A stretch of 64,000 nucleotides of DNA from Marthasterias glacialis (Eukaryota > Echinodermata > Asteroidea > Forcipulatida > Asteriidae). This document shows, in pieces, positions 1 through 12,510 of the stretch. The first letter of the stretch is position 1. Every line of letters begins with the position of its first letter. The DNA lies in assembly GCA_911728455.2 (NCBI GenBank), contig OU452228.1, forward strand, positions 13,902,104 through 13,966,103, read 5' to 3'. A model generated the notes under the pieces. That model was not told where the DNA came from. It saw only the letters and a list, made by a program, of their open reading frames with translations, and ran no database searches. The translations under genes were made by a program, and so were the position numbers.

Positions 1-100
1 TGTTTATAATTTTAGTTTTATACTATGGATACATTATGGGTGTTTGTACTGGGGCACAGAATTCAGTTAGTAGGGAACAGTTGTGATAGATGTTGTTTGC

Positions 101-322
101 GGTTGCGGTACCTGCTGCTAATAGGATTTGAAATGCCTCTAGCTGCCGGGCAATCTCAGTAGTCTAGTTGGTAAGACATCTGCTCTAGAATGGCGGGGGC
201 CGTGGGTTCGAATCCCACCTGAGGAATATGCCTGTGAGTTGTTTTTTTCGCAGGACTCGGGGGGAAACTACTGAGTATACAGTGCTTAACACACATCGGT
301 GTATGGGCAAAAAACACAATAA
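101..322 (+). repeat. tRNA-derived SINE, family A
   Basis: A tRNA-like head at about 155-225 has a pairable acceptor stem (CTCAG/CTGAG), a D-arm (GTCT...AGAC) and a perfect T-arm around the B-box GGGTTCGAATCCC (204-216). It is followed by a shared tail (ACTGAGTATACAGTGCTTAA, then GTGTATGGG plus an A-rich end). The same head and tail recur at 31207, 32425 (-) and 32613, so this is an interspersed family and not a tRNA gene. Confidence 0.8.
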
Positions 323-1215
323 GTGAACAGTTAATTTAAATTTTTTAAGGCAGAAAGGACCTTCTTGGTCTTATGAGTGTTTTTAATTGGGGGATGAGGG
401 GGTTACATTGATGTTAACATGAAGGCTCCAGGGTAAGCCAGAAACAGGTTGAATTCTCAACTCAAATATTATTTGAAGGAGAGTTCATCCGTAAGTCATT
501 AAATCCTGAACTTCTCCCCCCTTCCTTCCCCCACCCCCAGAATACTGATACTGATTACAGTAGTGGCAGCAATGATTCGTTTAATCAGTCCTGAGGTATT
601 TACAGTCAAGTTTATTGAGTTGATATTAAGTAGTCACTTGAACCTCCTGGCTCCAAAGGGATCACCAGCACAGAGAAGGGGGAAGTTTTGATAAACTGAT
701 GTGTCAACACGCTCGTTAGTTTACAGTTTCAGAGGGGCCAACATCATTAGCAAGAAGACCCCACGTCCTCAGTGACTAGGTCCTGTATACGTGAAGTAAT
801 TGAGATCATATCTTCCATTCACCGTTCCCTCTGCCTCCTCGAATGTCAACAGTTTCCCCGCTGTAGGGAATGTGTAACACTTCCTTTTGACAGTCCAGAC
901 TTCTACTATGTGCTTTACCCTTCACCAGGTTTCTTGTACACTGTTTTCATTTTCATCCATACACCATGAAGAGACTCTTGTACCATATGGATCTGAACCA
1001 TGTTTAGTCGCTGTAATATTTGTTCGTAAGACAGCAAGGGACAGGTTGGTAAAAGATTGCAACAAGAGATTGATGAGGAATTCTCTGATAGGAGTATAGT
1101 GAGATTGTTGGGTTTAGGAATCTTGACGAGCGCCGACTGTACATGTACCTCCATATGCAAAATCTTTAGTCTGGTCTCCTTTTCATCCGTTGTCTCTGTT
1201 AAAACTAATTCCATC
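323..1215. other. 5' flank of the DCUN1D gene, no gene seen
   Basis: No coding exon was recognised here. Short open frames on both strands (for example 772-969 and 915-1283) have no family resemblance. The stretch could hold the promoter and 5' UTR of the DCUN1D gene. A possible acceptor (ctgaactgcag) ends at 1230, so the first coding exon might start within 1231-1403. Confidence 0.4.
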
Positions 1216-1332
1216 ATGTCTGAACTGCAGAGTTTGAGCGCCAGTCTGAAACCATCAACACAAGAATCTGGCCACCACATCAAGGAAACAACACTATCCG
1301 CCCCGTCCTCACTCCTTCCCTACAACGTAGAC

Positions 1333-4300
1333 ATGCCCCCCCGCCGTAAACGGAAACTAGCACCAGCTGAAGAAGAGACCAAGATGAAGAAGCCAAAGTC
1401 AAGGTAAAGACATATATTCTCTAGGGTTTAGTTTTCTAACTGTTGAAGCAATGTCACCAAACAGAGGCTGGAAGGGAAGTTAGGTTTGATAGTGCAGTTG
1501 GTGGTAAAAGCACAACCCTTGCCATGAGGGTGAAGAATGGGTCAGACATCATGTTTAGAGTTGGACCAATCTAAGGATTTGCATACTTGGGGGCACGGCA
1601 TAATTTAAAACGAAATATAAATGATTTTAAAATTGAAGATAATTATGTGCCATTTTGGGGGGGCACAAAATGAATGTCACATGTATGGCTTTGAAAGTCT
1701 ATTGTCAAAGACATGATTTATTATGTAAGCAGTTATGACGAATGAGATCTAACGAATGAGTTTTAATTTACATGTACATATATGTATACACCATAAAGCT
1801 GTGGTGCTGTATAAATTGGGAAAATAATTCCAAAACAAATGAATACATGAAGAAGAAAAAAATTACAAAACAAAAATAATTGATGAAAATTCCATAGGTC
1901 CTGTGTGATGTGTAATGCACGTAAAGAACCCACTTATGGTTAAGAGAAGGGGTTTGGAGCGGTGTTTCTGGTAGTGGCTGCTGAATTTAAAAAAAAAAAA
2001 TTTTTTATGGAAGTCGCCAGACACACAAGGCCAGTAAGCCACTCAAGGTGTGGGCTACAAATCAACTGTTTTATGCAGGGGCCGTTGCCACCTACTCCTG
2101 GGGCTGAAACAGGGTAACCCCCTTTACAGTCCGTAAGGATGTAGGCTTAGGTATCATCTATCAGAAGCCTGGCTGGTAGAGCAGAAGGCTCTACCTCCCC
2201 AACTTTTACGGAGCAATTTCGGTTAAGTGCCTTGCTCAAGGACACAAGTGTCATGACCGGGACTCGAACCCACACTCCGCTGACTCAGCCACCAGAGCTT
2301 GAGTCCGACGCACTAACCACTCAACCACGACACGCCACACCACAAAATGCACCGCAGCACCTTGTAAACGCTTATGAGGTGCTACATAAACGGGTCTCAT
2401 GATTCAAAAACTTCAAAAACCTGTCATTAAAAACAATATAATAAGCACCATGAGAACCTTTGCCCCCTGTCAGATTTATAACAATAGGATTTGGTTATTT
2501 CCGGTATTTAACCCCGAGTATTACAAATAGCTGTGTTGTAATCCTTTTTTTTTTTTTGCAATAGTAATTCTTCCCACCATCGCCACCACCATCACCACCA
2601 CCACCACCACAACCAGACCTCCTTAACCAACCAAGAGAGCCCCATCTCGTTTTCCTCCAAGCGCTGCCAGGCATGGTTCCTAGAGTACACGGAGCAGTCA
2701 GAGGACCTGATTGGTCCCGAGGGCATGGAGAAGTTCTGTGAAGACATTGGGGTGGAACCGGAGAACATTGTCATGCTGGTGCTGGCCTGGAAACTCGAGG
2801 CCGATCAAATGGGCTTCTTCTCATTGCAGGAATGGATGATGGGAATGATGAAACTGCAGTGAGTATTCAGGATCCAATTTTTTAGCTTTAAGGGAAAAAA
2901 ACGTAGTTAACTAGCCAAAGTGGTAAGTACTACACATTGTTTGCACCTTGTTCCCAGCTTGTCCTGGAGGCCTTTCACTTTCATATCAATACTACAGTGA
3001 CGTCCCGGAGATGAGGGTCCATTTCTGGGGGGGGGGGGAATTTTCAGAGCTCCATGATTCAAATCTTACTTGTAAGAAGCTACTAATCTCACCGGATTAA
3101 CATTCCATGGCGGTGGGTTTTGGACGCCAGATACACCTCATAAATTCTTTATTTTTGTGAAATGATTCAGCTCTCAACGCTTCCGTCACAAGTTTCTGTT
3201 TACATTAATGTAAGTTTGGAGGCATCATTTGAAACTGAGCTTATAAGCGAACAGACAAACACAAAACAAGAAAAAGAACAAGGACAAACAGACATTATTG
3301 TTGAATCAAGATAGAAAAAAGCGAGATATCACAGACTCCTGGCGACTGAAAAAATAGAATAGATTGTCAACGCGAAAGGCAAGTAGAGATTGGGGAATGC
3401 GTGTACATTTTCGGTCATCCTTCAAAAAGGTTGTGATGTATTTCCGACTCAAAATACTTCACACTTCATGGACCCTCATGTGTCCCATCTCCCTTCCACC
3501 CGCCACTTCAAACAGAAATGTTTAGCCTCAATCTAATGTTATGATCGGTTTAAATACAGCAACAGTCAAGGAGCAGCTGTACTGTGAGCCAACAATTTGA
3601 CAATGACAATCTTTGCCAAGTAGATACAACTCCTGCACTCTCTACCCCAACGCCCACCTCCCTAAAAAAGGGTGTTTAAAAAAAAAAAAATGTTTTTGTG
3701 CACCCTGCTTTAGGGAGTCCTGACTATGCTATTATCAAAATATAGGATTGTTAAAGCTGATAGTGCAGTGTTCTTACTTTGTGGGATTCAGTGTATATCT
3801 GAAAAAGAACTATGAAAATTTGGGCTTAATCTGTCATCTGAATCAGGAGAAAATAGTGAAAACCGTGCACATTTTTCAGCATGTAAACACATTGCCCTTT
3901 ATTTCGATTGTTACAATCGAAATTAAAATGGGGGGTCTTCAAATTCAATTTTTCTCAACTTTGACAGTATTTCAGACAGAAACATTTCTAACGAAGATTG
4001 GTACTGATATGAACTTCATAATCAGCAAGCTGTCAGACTGATACGAATAATAATATGAATTTGACGAATACCAATCCTGTATTCCACCTTTAAATGAAGA
4101 TCAAGGTCATATCTGATACTCTTTCATAAGGGTGGGCTTATTACCCATTTTCACCTTGAGGAAGAGACACGAAAGGTTGCTCCCACCCTAAGCCCCCTTG
4201 AACCACTGTCTCCTCTCATTTCTGCAGAGTGGACAACCCCAGGAAGCTTCAAGGCAAAATGGATTACCTACGCACACTGCTTAACGACGCCCCAACCTTC

Positions 4301-7300
4301 AAGAAAATCTACAGATATGCATTTGACTTTGCAAGGGTAAGCTTACTTCAATATGCTTGAAGCTCTTTGCGTGGTGGGTCTGTTAATGAAGGCCTGTATG
4401 GATGACACTGTGAATAGGAAACAGTGCATGGCAGACAAGTCATGGTTTTATATATTAACCCTTTCAGCCCCAATGGCAACTATAGTCGACCAAGGTCACA
4501 CACAAAACTGCACTCAAGCCAGAGCACAAGGGACATTTGTTATAAAACTGTAAATTTGTCCATGTTCGTCCTCCGTACTCAAGCTTAGCATCTTGGGAAA
4601 GAGAAAGATCGGATCTTTCTAATGATGGTAAAATAAAATAAGGTTGCTATTACGCAATCCCTTCAAATTGGAGTGGAAAGATCCGAACTGCCAAATACCA
4701 ACAGAGCGCCGTATGGCTGTGTACAAAAAAGTGTTTGAGTTTACAGATCACACTGAGGAAACAAAGACAAAGAACTTGGCAATTTATTGGCCGATCGGAC
4801 TGATATTTGGACGAGAGGAAAGGAAATTCAATTGGGAAGAATTATTTTATTACTTATTTTGCTGTACAATAACATCTTCAAGGTGAAAATAGAGTTTGTA
4901 AAAATGGCCTTTGTACAACAGCTTTCTGTTGTTTGAGAATGTGTGGTTCACGCTTGAGTGGTTAAACAATGTGGGCACCACAGGCTGCATGTCAATAAAC
5001 AATGTGGGGCTGAGAGGGTTAAACAAAATCGTAACAAATATGCCTTTTTAAGCCCCTGCCCAACAGTGGTAAACTGATGGCAAATGCTTCCATTCTTTGC
5101 ACAAATCAACATATTTGTAATAAAACCAACCTGTGAAAATGTCAGTTCATTTCGTTGTTTCATTTGTGAGAAAACAGTAAAAATACATGCAGCATTTTTG
5201 TACGCATTCCTATCTGCCCATAGGCAGAGTTTTCGTCTCACTGAGACAAAAACTAATTTTGGATCTGATTTTATTTATTATTTAAAAATGATGTCACTTT
5301 AGGCAGAAATATTACGGGGAAAGTTTTGTACCATCATTATCTTTATACCGTGTAAGGTATATGTAAATCTGTGAACACTTATGTTTGTCTTCTTACCAAT
5401 GTTGAGCTGGGGCTTTAAATGCACAGTGAAAATCGTAGACCTACAATTTTTTGTTGATGTTAATACAAAAAATGGAAATGAGTTGTTACTAACAAATTGT
5501 ACTCATAAATTGTTTTGCTCGCTGTCCAGAAGGATTTGAAAAATAAAGGGTCATGCTAAGAGGATGTAGTTAATAATTTAAAATAGCATAATGAATGATA
5601 GTGGAACACATCAATATTACAAATTTCAGAACAGTTGGTACACCATTTTAGGATATCCTGTTTAATTTATGTAAATATTTATGGCAAAGGCTTATTTGAA
5701 GGTCATTGCCCTAAGATCTAAATGAAAAAAAGAAATGGCATGCTTGGTAGAATAGCCTCTTTAAAAGTTTGTTGTCTTTACTGCTATTAACGCAATGAAA
5801 GATTTCTTAATTGAAATTGAAAATCTTGCACTATAAAAATACAATATAAACTTGAAATGTTATTGCCACGTGTGCTGAAAAAATCGGCATTTATAATAAG
5901 AGTTGGAACACAAATTTATCAAACGACGGGAAAGTTTATTCCTTGATAATTTACCAATTATTCGATAATTCTTTTCAGACCCTTGCAAATAAGTTACAAG
6001 GTTCGGCAAAGAGACTAATGCAGCATTTCCCACGAGAAGTTACTGAAATAATTTCTTGATTGTTTTTCTCTGCTTCCCATCAGTCGGCCTTGTCTGTGAT
6101 TCATCCCCGGAGCATCCAAACTTCCTGGAAATATTGATTTAAATTTTGGAAGTGTGTTTATCACCAGTAGATATTAATAACACAAGTGTCCACAGTACCC
6201 AGTGTAAGATTCAATGACCTTTTTGGCAAAAAAGTAGGTGCTTTATACAGCACCAACGAGCTGCTAAGCCAAACGTATTGCTCAGCAGACTTACTTGCTT
6301 GAATCTAGTCACAAACGGTATACATGTACATGCATCTAATGTGAAACTTCAGGTGGTAACCCATTTCTGCTAAGCAGGAAATAGCTGCTTTGGACATTGT
6401 GTGCTATGAACCATTTAAGTTTGCTCTGCCCTTTGATTGGACATAAAGCTGTGGGTCCTGTGTATGGGTGTAGTTCACTGACTTATCGTGAAACAGAAAG
6501 GAATTGCATCACAGCACCTAGTAGCACAAGTCATTAATAAAGATGATGTTGATTTAAACATTGTTTCAAACAGTGTTTACCAATTTTAAGTTCTAGTCTA
6601 GACCGTATTATTTTTTATAACACCCCTTACAAAGATTCTGCCATTTGATTGGTTTAAAGCGTGTCACATGATTTGTCTTATTTTTACTAGAAAGCCGCTG
6701 TACCGTAGCAACCAATGTACTATTACCCATAGCAACTAATGTACATGTACTATACCCATAGCAACCAGTGTACTATACCTATAGCAACATCAGCTTCTTG
6801 GTACATAGACATCTGGATACAATATTATGTATGGGGTGTTATAAAAGAATTATTGACTGCTTTTAATCGTGCTGTGGTTAAAACTACGATTCCTTCAGAG
6901 ATCCCCGGAGCTGTTCATGTTCCCCTCCCAGCTTTGCCTCAGGAAAACAGAATACTCCAAGTATTACCTCAGGAGTCATTTCAACCATATCACTCAAGCA
7001 GTCAATATTGGAAGAGTCCCATGTAAAGTTGGGACAAAACGAAGATAGAAATCATTCCCTGAGACATATTTTCAGAGGTGACATATTTCAGATGACAAAT
7101 TGTGAGCAACCATTGTGACAAATTTTTCACAGGTTAGTATGTTTGGCTTGATGCTGACTGAAATCAAATTTAAAGCCTTTTCAAATTCAAAGTTGTACCA
7201 TAGTTTTTGAGGATAAGAAGGGAATTTTGAAGGGTACCAAAGCCATAAACGTCTTCTTAATTGATTGAAACAGGACAAAGACCAGCGAAGTCTGGATCTA

Positions 7301-9313
7301 GATACCTCCAAAGCCATGTTAGCTCTCCTCCTCGGTAGACAGTGGGTACTATTCAACTCATTTCAACAATTTTTGGACGTAAGTAGAATGCAAAGATGAT
7401 CCATTCTTTACGGTTAACTTGAATGTCTTGTTCTTGGACTGACGTCTGTTGATATTTAAGCGGATTTGTCAAAAGCAGGAAGTAAAAGTAAACAAGTTTA
7501 TTTTGTTTGCGGTCTGTTATGCTGAGGCTCTCTGAAGGAGACTTGTTTTACTGTACTCATATCACTGTAGTATTTATACGAAAGTGAAAGGCCTCCAGGG
7601 CTAGGTAAAAAATCCTGTCCTGGACTTCATCGTGTAGTGGATCACATATTCAGATTTAATGTCAGTACCATGGAAGCGCTCTTGACTCTTATGTGTACAG
7701 ATTCATTCTGTCGTTAAAACTGGATTTTGGGACTGTCAATCACGACCACCCGGTGGCACTTAACAGGCATGGGGGAGTGTCCTGGCCGGGCGGTCCATAG
7801 TCCGCCAAACTTAAGTTCTGTAGTTTACAGAATGTGGGTTTGAATCCCGGCCTGGCCAGTCGCGACACCTGTGTCCTTGAGCAAGACACTTTACCATAAT
7901 TGCTTTGTCCTTCGGATGGGACATTAAGCCGTAGGTCCCGTGTACTAGGATGAGATGTGCACGTAAAAGAACCCAGAACATTCATCGTGAAAGAGCAGGG
8001 GTTTACCCCGGTGTTTCTGGTTCAGATCACAAGCCTCCTTATCTACAGGTTTCCTCAGACTTCAGAGCTACAGTGATTAAGTTTGCTTTTGAGGCATCCT
8101 TGGTTTCATTACCAGAAATCAACAATACTAGCAGTAATAATAATAATAATAATGTAGTAAAATCACTCCAAAGTTTTCTTCACTATTAGAAATTATTCTG
8201 CCTACCAAAACAATTAAGTTCCCCCGGGGTAGAGACGTTGACATTTATGATGATTTTTTCTTCTCTCTTTCCCTCCTCCCAATACCCTTTCTCAGCACTC
8301 CAAATATAAAGTAATCAACAAGGATCAGTGGTGCAATATATTGGAGTTCAGTCGAGCCATCAAACCTGACCTAAGTAACTATGACGTGGACGGTGCATGT
8401 AAGTGTAAACCAGGCTCTAGCCAAACTCACTAATGAACATTCCAAAAGTAAACATTCCGAAGTCTCAATTTTGTGAAGCTGCAAAACGGGTTTATACCTC
8501 TTCACAAATAGCCTGTGCAAGTCGCACGTATCAAAAATGAGAAAACAATCGGAAAGAAGACTATATTTTTTTTATGGAATCAAATTTTTTCTTTTGAAAA
8601 TGAGAACTCAAATTTCAAATGTTTCAAAGCCACTACTAATAACAAATTTATCAGCCTCATTATTTTGAGAAGCATTACTGCTAACCAGACTTAAGACATC
8701 ACAAGAATTTTAGCTATTTGTGTGAAATTTGTTTGAGCTTGGTTGCAGGAGCCGTTAGGCCATGTGCCTCATATTTAAATTTGATATACCTTGTATAAAC
8801 TCTCATTTCATGGCCACTCAGTCAAAAGTTGTGTTTTTTTCAATGTTTCTTTGTTTGGGCTTTCACTAAAACACTTTAAATTGATTGGATTCGACCCTTT
8901 GTTATGAATCAAACCCTACACTTGATTTGTTTTTGTGGATATCTTATCAGACAATAAGGTCCCTGCCACTAACGGCAACACAACTTCCGTCTTCACATTT
9001 TGTAGATTTGTAAAAACAACTGATGTGACAAGGCTTATTTGCAATAGACCTTATGCATTGACGTCATCCAGGCGCCATCTTAGAGGTAAAACGATGATGA
9101 ACCAATGGAAACGCACAGGACTGGCCAATGAACAGGCGAGGGCGCCCTACTCAAATGACGTCATATGCATAAGGTCCATTAAAGTGTGAGATGTGTATTT
9201 TGTGTTGATCCCTTCTGGTTTTTGAAGTATTTCTAATTGTCACATCCTTTCAACCCACAGGGCCTGTTATGCTTGATGAGTTTGTAGAATGGATGCGAGT
9301 TAGACAACAATAG
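1333..9313 (+). CDS. DCUN1D5-like: DCN1-like protein (DCUN1D4/5 type), cullin neddylation cofactor
   Basis: Six coding exons read from the sequence: 1333-1403, 2565-2858, 4228-4336, 7274-7378, 8296-8398, 9261-9313. All have GT/AG borders and join in frame to 735 nt (244 residues plus TAG), close to the usual length of DCUN1D5. Family role: DCN1-like proteins bind a cullin and the NEDD8 E2 and help transfer NEDD8 to the cullin. Visible features: a basic N-terminus (PPRRKRK, residues 2-8) that could be a nuclear signal; a His-rich tract (residues 28-39); and the PONY domain from about residue 55 ([59 protein letters not shown]). The cullin-binding D-A-D patch is kept at D203, A227 and D233. The start was chosen at the ATG aligned with the MP-basic start of the family. 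An in-frame ATG at 1216 would add 39 residues with no family resemblance. The DCUN1D4 versus DCUN1D5 choice is open. Confidence 0.93.
1995..2338 (-). repeat. tRNA-Leu-derived SINE, family B, tail type 2
   Basis: On the - strand the right end reads as a tRNA-Leu-like head (GCGTCGTGG, AGTCCGACGC-type region, TCAAGCTCTGGTGGC, B-box GGGTTCGAGTCCC). It continues with GTCCTTGAGCAAGGCACTTA and runs to a tail containing CTTGAGTGGCTTACTGG. The same head plus tail occurs at 46741-47083 (-), which indicates a dispersed SINE. Confidence 0.7.
2949..3480. repeat. dispersed inverted-repeat sequence in DCUN1D intron 2
   Basis: GAGGGTCCAT near 3014 has an inverted partner ATGGACCCTC near 3470. The segment at 2964-2998 (TCCTGGAGGCCTTTCACTTT) recurs reverse-complemented at about 7570-7610. 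Both copies lie in introns of the same gene. The class is unknown. Confidence 0.4.
4455..5022. mobile_element. TTAA-flanked MITE (568 bp)
   Basis: It begins TTAACCCTTTCAGCCCCA and ends TGGGGCTGAGAGGGTTAA, a nearly perfect terminal inverted repeat whose outer four bases are TTAA. TTAA targets are typical of piggyBac-like elements. No transposase frame is present, so a non-autonomous element is inferred. It lies in DCUN1D intron 3. Confidence 0.75.
5048..5418 (-). mobile_element. TTAA MITE, GCCCCAGC family, copy 1
   Basis: Bounded by TTAAGCCCC and GAGCTGGGGCTTTAA. It is the reverse complement of the copies at 16430-16785 and 39956-40293, with the same internal palindrome (TTTCGTCTCA.TGAGACAAAA) and the shared block GCAAATGCTTCCATTCTTTG. 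Confidence 0.8.
6613..6846. mobile_element. short inverted-repeat element
   Basis: TTTTATAACACCCC at 6613-6626 is matched by GGGGTGTTATAAAA at 6833-6846. There is no coding frame inside. It contains the minisatellite at 6701-6788. It is likely a MITE, but no second copy was seen here. Confidence 0.5.
6701..6788. repeat. short tandem repeat, ACCCATAGCAACCA type
   Basis: About four degenerate units of 22-29 bp contain CATAGCAACCAATGTACTAT. The third unit carries an extra ACATGT. Confidence 0.75.
7776..8158 (+). repeat. tRNA-Leu-derived SINE, family B
   Basis: The head has CCTGGCCGGGCGGTCC, an anticodon-arm-like ACTTAAGTTCTG, a long variable arm and the B-box GGGTTTGAATCCC. The body shared with 28631 and 33890 includes TTTGTCCTTCGGATGGGACA, AAAAGAACCCAGAACA and GGTTTCATTACCAGAAAT. 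It ends in a (TAA)n tail. It lies in DCUN1D intron 4. Confidence 0.85.
9047..9176. mobile_element. MITE, GACCTTATGCAT ends (130 bp)
   Basis: Left end GACCTTATGCATTGACGTCA; right end, reverse-complemented, GACCTTATGCATATGACGTC. Left flank is TA. The remaining interior is about 85 bp. It lies in the last intron of the DCUN1D gene. Confidence 0.8.
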
Positions 9314-9942
9314 TAGGTGGAAGCCCCTCCCCCTTTTCTCAAGCAGTTCCATTTGAATAAGATAAAAATGCCTACACGAACCATCCCGTCGGATCTTTTC
9401 ATTTTCTGAGCTTTTTACATATTTAATATGCCTTATAAATATGTATGAATTGTCATAAATGGATCATCCCAGCTGTGTCTTAATAGCACTTGACCACCAA
9501 GGTATGTACTCACAGACTTTCCCTGATGACTTTATGATGAATATTCATTAGGCTTTATTCATAACTACCCCAGTTTATCTATTCTAATTGGTCGAGAGCA
9601 TGTCACATGGGGGTGTTTAAATGGCTGATGAAGACATGGCTGAGAATGTTTATAACCAGTCAGCAATTATACTTACAGTATGCGGGCGCTAATTTACACG
9701 TAGCGCAATCAATACATACCGGTACTCAATGAAAAGTCTATTAGTACGCACGCGTGCACGTAACCAGTGAGCATCGCATGCAATTTGACCCTTCGCGAAA
9801 TACAGCCTGAGGACGTAATAGGAATTGAAAGATAAATTTAAAAAACCAGAAAAGTTTCACGAATTTTCCTACATTATTACAGTTTTTTAACAAAAATAAT
9901 AAATGAGTAGTGCCTCAGTCTTAAATGGTCGTGTAGAACCTT

Positions 9943-10013
9943 GCAGGGTCATGGCCAGATGATAAAGGACTGAGCCGAAGGCGAGGTCCTTTATCACACG
10001 GCCATGACCCTGC
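9943..10013. repeat. near-perfect hairpin
   Basis: GCAGGGTCATGGCC and TGATAAAGGAC on the left are mirrored by GTCCTTTATCA and GGCCATGACCCTGC on the right. Each arm is about 27 bp, with a short centre. It sits inside a larger repeat-like stretch that begins near 9535 and resembles sequence at 43190. Confidence 0.75.
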
Positions 10014-10112
10014 CGGTTTTAAACGGCCGTTTATGACCTCGGTCACCACTCTTTTATTCCCTAATGAATCATTAACCAGTTCCCACCAGGAATCTTCCAT
10101 TTTTTCCCGTCT

Positions 10113-10740
10113 AGCCTGACGGGATTATTTTCGGATTAGTTTCGCATTGCTGGAATCATTTATCTCTCAGAGTACCCCTGGCACAGAGAAACCTTGACTT
10201 GACAAAGCCAAGAGAACAAAGATTCTCTTTGAAGCACCAACAATTGTGGGTTTCTCTGTCGAGAAAATGTCAAATGCATGCACCGTGAAATGCAAAATCT
10301 TGGCTGTGTGCCACGGCCTATGATTGGTCCTATATCCGGAACCAAGGCTAGAATCTCGGTTCACTTGGACTTACCTCCAATGAGCAGAAACACAATTGAA
10401 TACATAATGGTGGAAGCCTGTTGATGCTGCAAAATCTTCTTCTTGGAACAAAAAGACAAAAGGTCTGGAATCAGGGATTACACAATAATCCCCTCACAAT
10501 GGGCAAAAAAAATTGCAAAATATTCCACTCTATTCTTCATCTTTGTGTGGGTGAAATGAAGCATATCACGGCGAGTGCATGCTCTGTGCACCCTCCCAAA
10601 ACAAAATGTCCAGGTGACCTTTGTTCCCGTATTCCAACTTTACTCAATGGCGTGTTTACACGACCTCCGTTTGCTGGCTCGGACAATATTTTTGTGTATA
10701 TGCGATATCCGGTGCCATCTAGCTAAGGGCGTAGTACTGA
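10113..10740 (+). repeat. unclassified interspersed repeat, copy 1
   Basis: It begins GCCTGACGGGATTATTTT. It shares long collinear blocks with 11897-12510, including AAAGGTCTGGAATC, AATGGCGTGTTTACACGAC and TTGCTGGCTCGGA. No coding capacity was seen. Confidence 0.75.
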
Positions 10741-11440
10741 TAAATGTCATGAAAGAATGACTAGAGTCAGCATTTCCGGCTGTTTTTTCAACTTGACAAA
10801 CTTGAAAGCCATCCGCTACCACTCATCATGACCTTGTTGACCCAAATGGGAGTATTGACGATGTGTTGTTATTGGACTGTTTGATTTGTGGATATCTTAA
10901 CTCTCTCTAGTAGTACCAGACCACCTGAACCAACCAAAGCACAGGCTACCTTGCAGATTTAAATGTTAAATATTCATCACACCTTACGAATATGCAGCAA
11001 TGAAAGCAGTGGATTGCAGCAATTTCAGCCTGAAATATCAGTCAGCCATATTTGATATTTTGTTAATTGTTTATACTGACAGCAACTTTTAACCAAAGCA
11101 TCTCGAGTATTTTAAATTGCAAGTGGTTTAGGGTATATACGTAACTAATTTCTGGCATTGTAAATGTTACCGATGTTAAACGTAAACGTTCTTTGGAGGC
11201 TAACTAATTCAAACTTACTTTGTGTATGGATTTTTTTTTTATGACATAAACAGTAAGCATTAACGTAGTAAACAAGATTTCCACCTCAACAATTGTTAAT
11301 GTGTTTCAGGATTGGTAAGATACGCAAAGTGACAAATGAGATGTGTAGTCTTCACCATTTAACATGTACACGTTGTAGGCTGTCTATGCATTGTTCACAA
11401 TCACCCCTAAAGCATTTTACATGGCCTTATTTTCTAGACT

Positions 11441-11459
11441 CTCTCTCTCTCTCTCTCTT
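11441..11459. repeat. (CT)n microsatellite
   Basis: A run of CT dinucleotides, about nine units. Confidence 0.9.
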
Positions 11460-11896
11460 TTATTTAAAGTTCTCAGAGTACAATGGTCCATGCTGGTTTA
11501 GATTATTTCGCCACAATGTTAGCATTTCAAAAACATGGTGTGGTTTTGGGTGAGATGCAGGAAAACAGTCGTTTTTTTTATTGATATTAACTTGATATGA
11601 AGTTGTTATTGCCCAAGTCTTATTGCTCTGACATTTTTTGTCTGCAATGTAGTCATCTCCAAGAAAATGTGTTTTATTCCAATCATTTTTATTTTGCATT
11701 GCAAGGCAAGAAAAACTAGCAATCATAATAATACAAACTTAACAAGTCGTGTCAGTCTTTTCACAGTTTCCTCAAAAACATGGACATATATTTCAGTGTA
11801 ATCTTCAACTATGAGTCAAATTTCTTGAAACCAAAGTTTGACCATTCTTAAGAAGGTGTAGACATTTGGTATAGTATCAGTTAACCAATATATGCG

Positions 11897-12510
11897 CCAG
11901 GCTGACGGGATTATTTTCTCGGAATTGCCGGAATCATTTTTCTTTGAGAGTACTGCTGGCACAAAGAAACTTTGATTTGACACGGCCAAGAGAGCACAGA
12001 GTCTATCTGAAGCACCATGATTTTTGGTCTCTCCCTAAGGAAAACGTCAAATTCACGCACGATGAAGTGTAGAGCCTCAGCCGTGAGCCATGGCCGAGGA
12101 TTGATCCTAAAATTCAGAACCAAGGCTGGAAACTCGTTTAACTCTGACTTACAACTCCATTGAGCTGTGAAATGCAATGAATAAACAATGGTGGAAGCCT
12201 CTCTGTCTCGTAATCCTCTTCTTGGAACAAAAGGAAAAAGGTCTGGAATCCGGGATGACACAATAAGCCCCGCATAATGGTAGAAAATGGGCAAAATATT
12301 TAAGACCATGTTTCCTCTTTGTGCGGATGAAACGAAGCGTTGCACGGTGAGTGCATACTCTGTGCAGGCTCCGAAACAAAATATTCAGGCGACCTTTGTT
12401 CTGGTATTTCAATTTTATACAATGGCGTGTTTACACGACGCTGGGTTGCTGGCTCGGAAAATATTGGCATGTACACAGGTCATTCGGCCTCAACTAGTTA
12501 ATGCAGAAGA
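11897..12510 (+). repeat. unclassified interspersed repeat, copy 2
   Basis: It starts GCTGACGGGATTATTTTC and is collinear with copy 1 over its whole length. The two copies are in direct orientation about 1.8 kb apart. A 144-residue open frame across it on the - strand has no family resemblance. Confidence 0.75.

Noticed and set aside
155..225. Possible functional tRNA gene
   Set aside because: The same tRNA-like head with the same downstream tail recurs at three other places, so it is a SINE.
915..1283. 122-residue - strand open frame upstream of the DCUN1D gene
   Set aside because: No domain, no splice context, and it overlaps the probable first exon of the + strand gene.
11911..12345. 144-residue - strand open frame
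   Set aside because: It lies wholly in copy 2 of the unclassified repeat. The matching region of copy 1 is not open in the same way, and no family is recognised.
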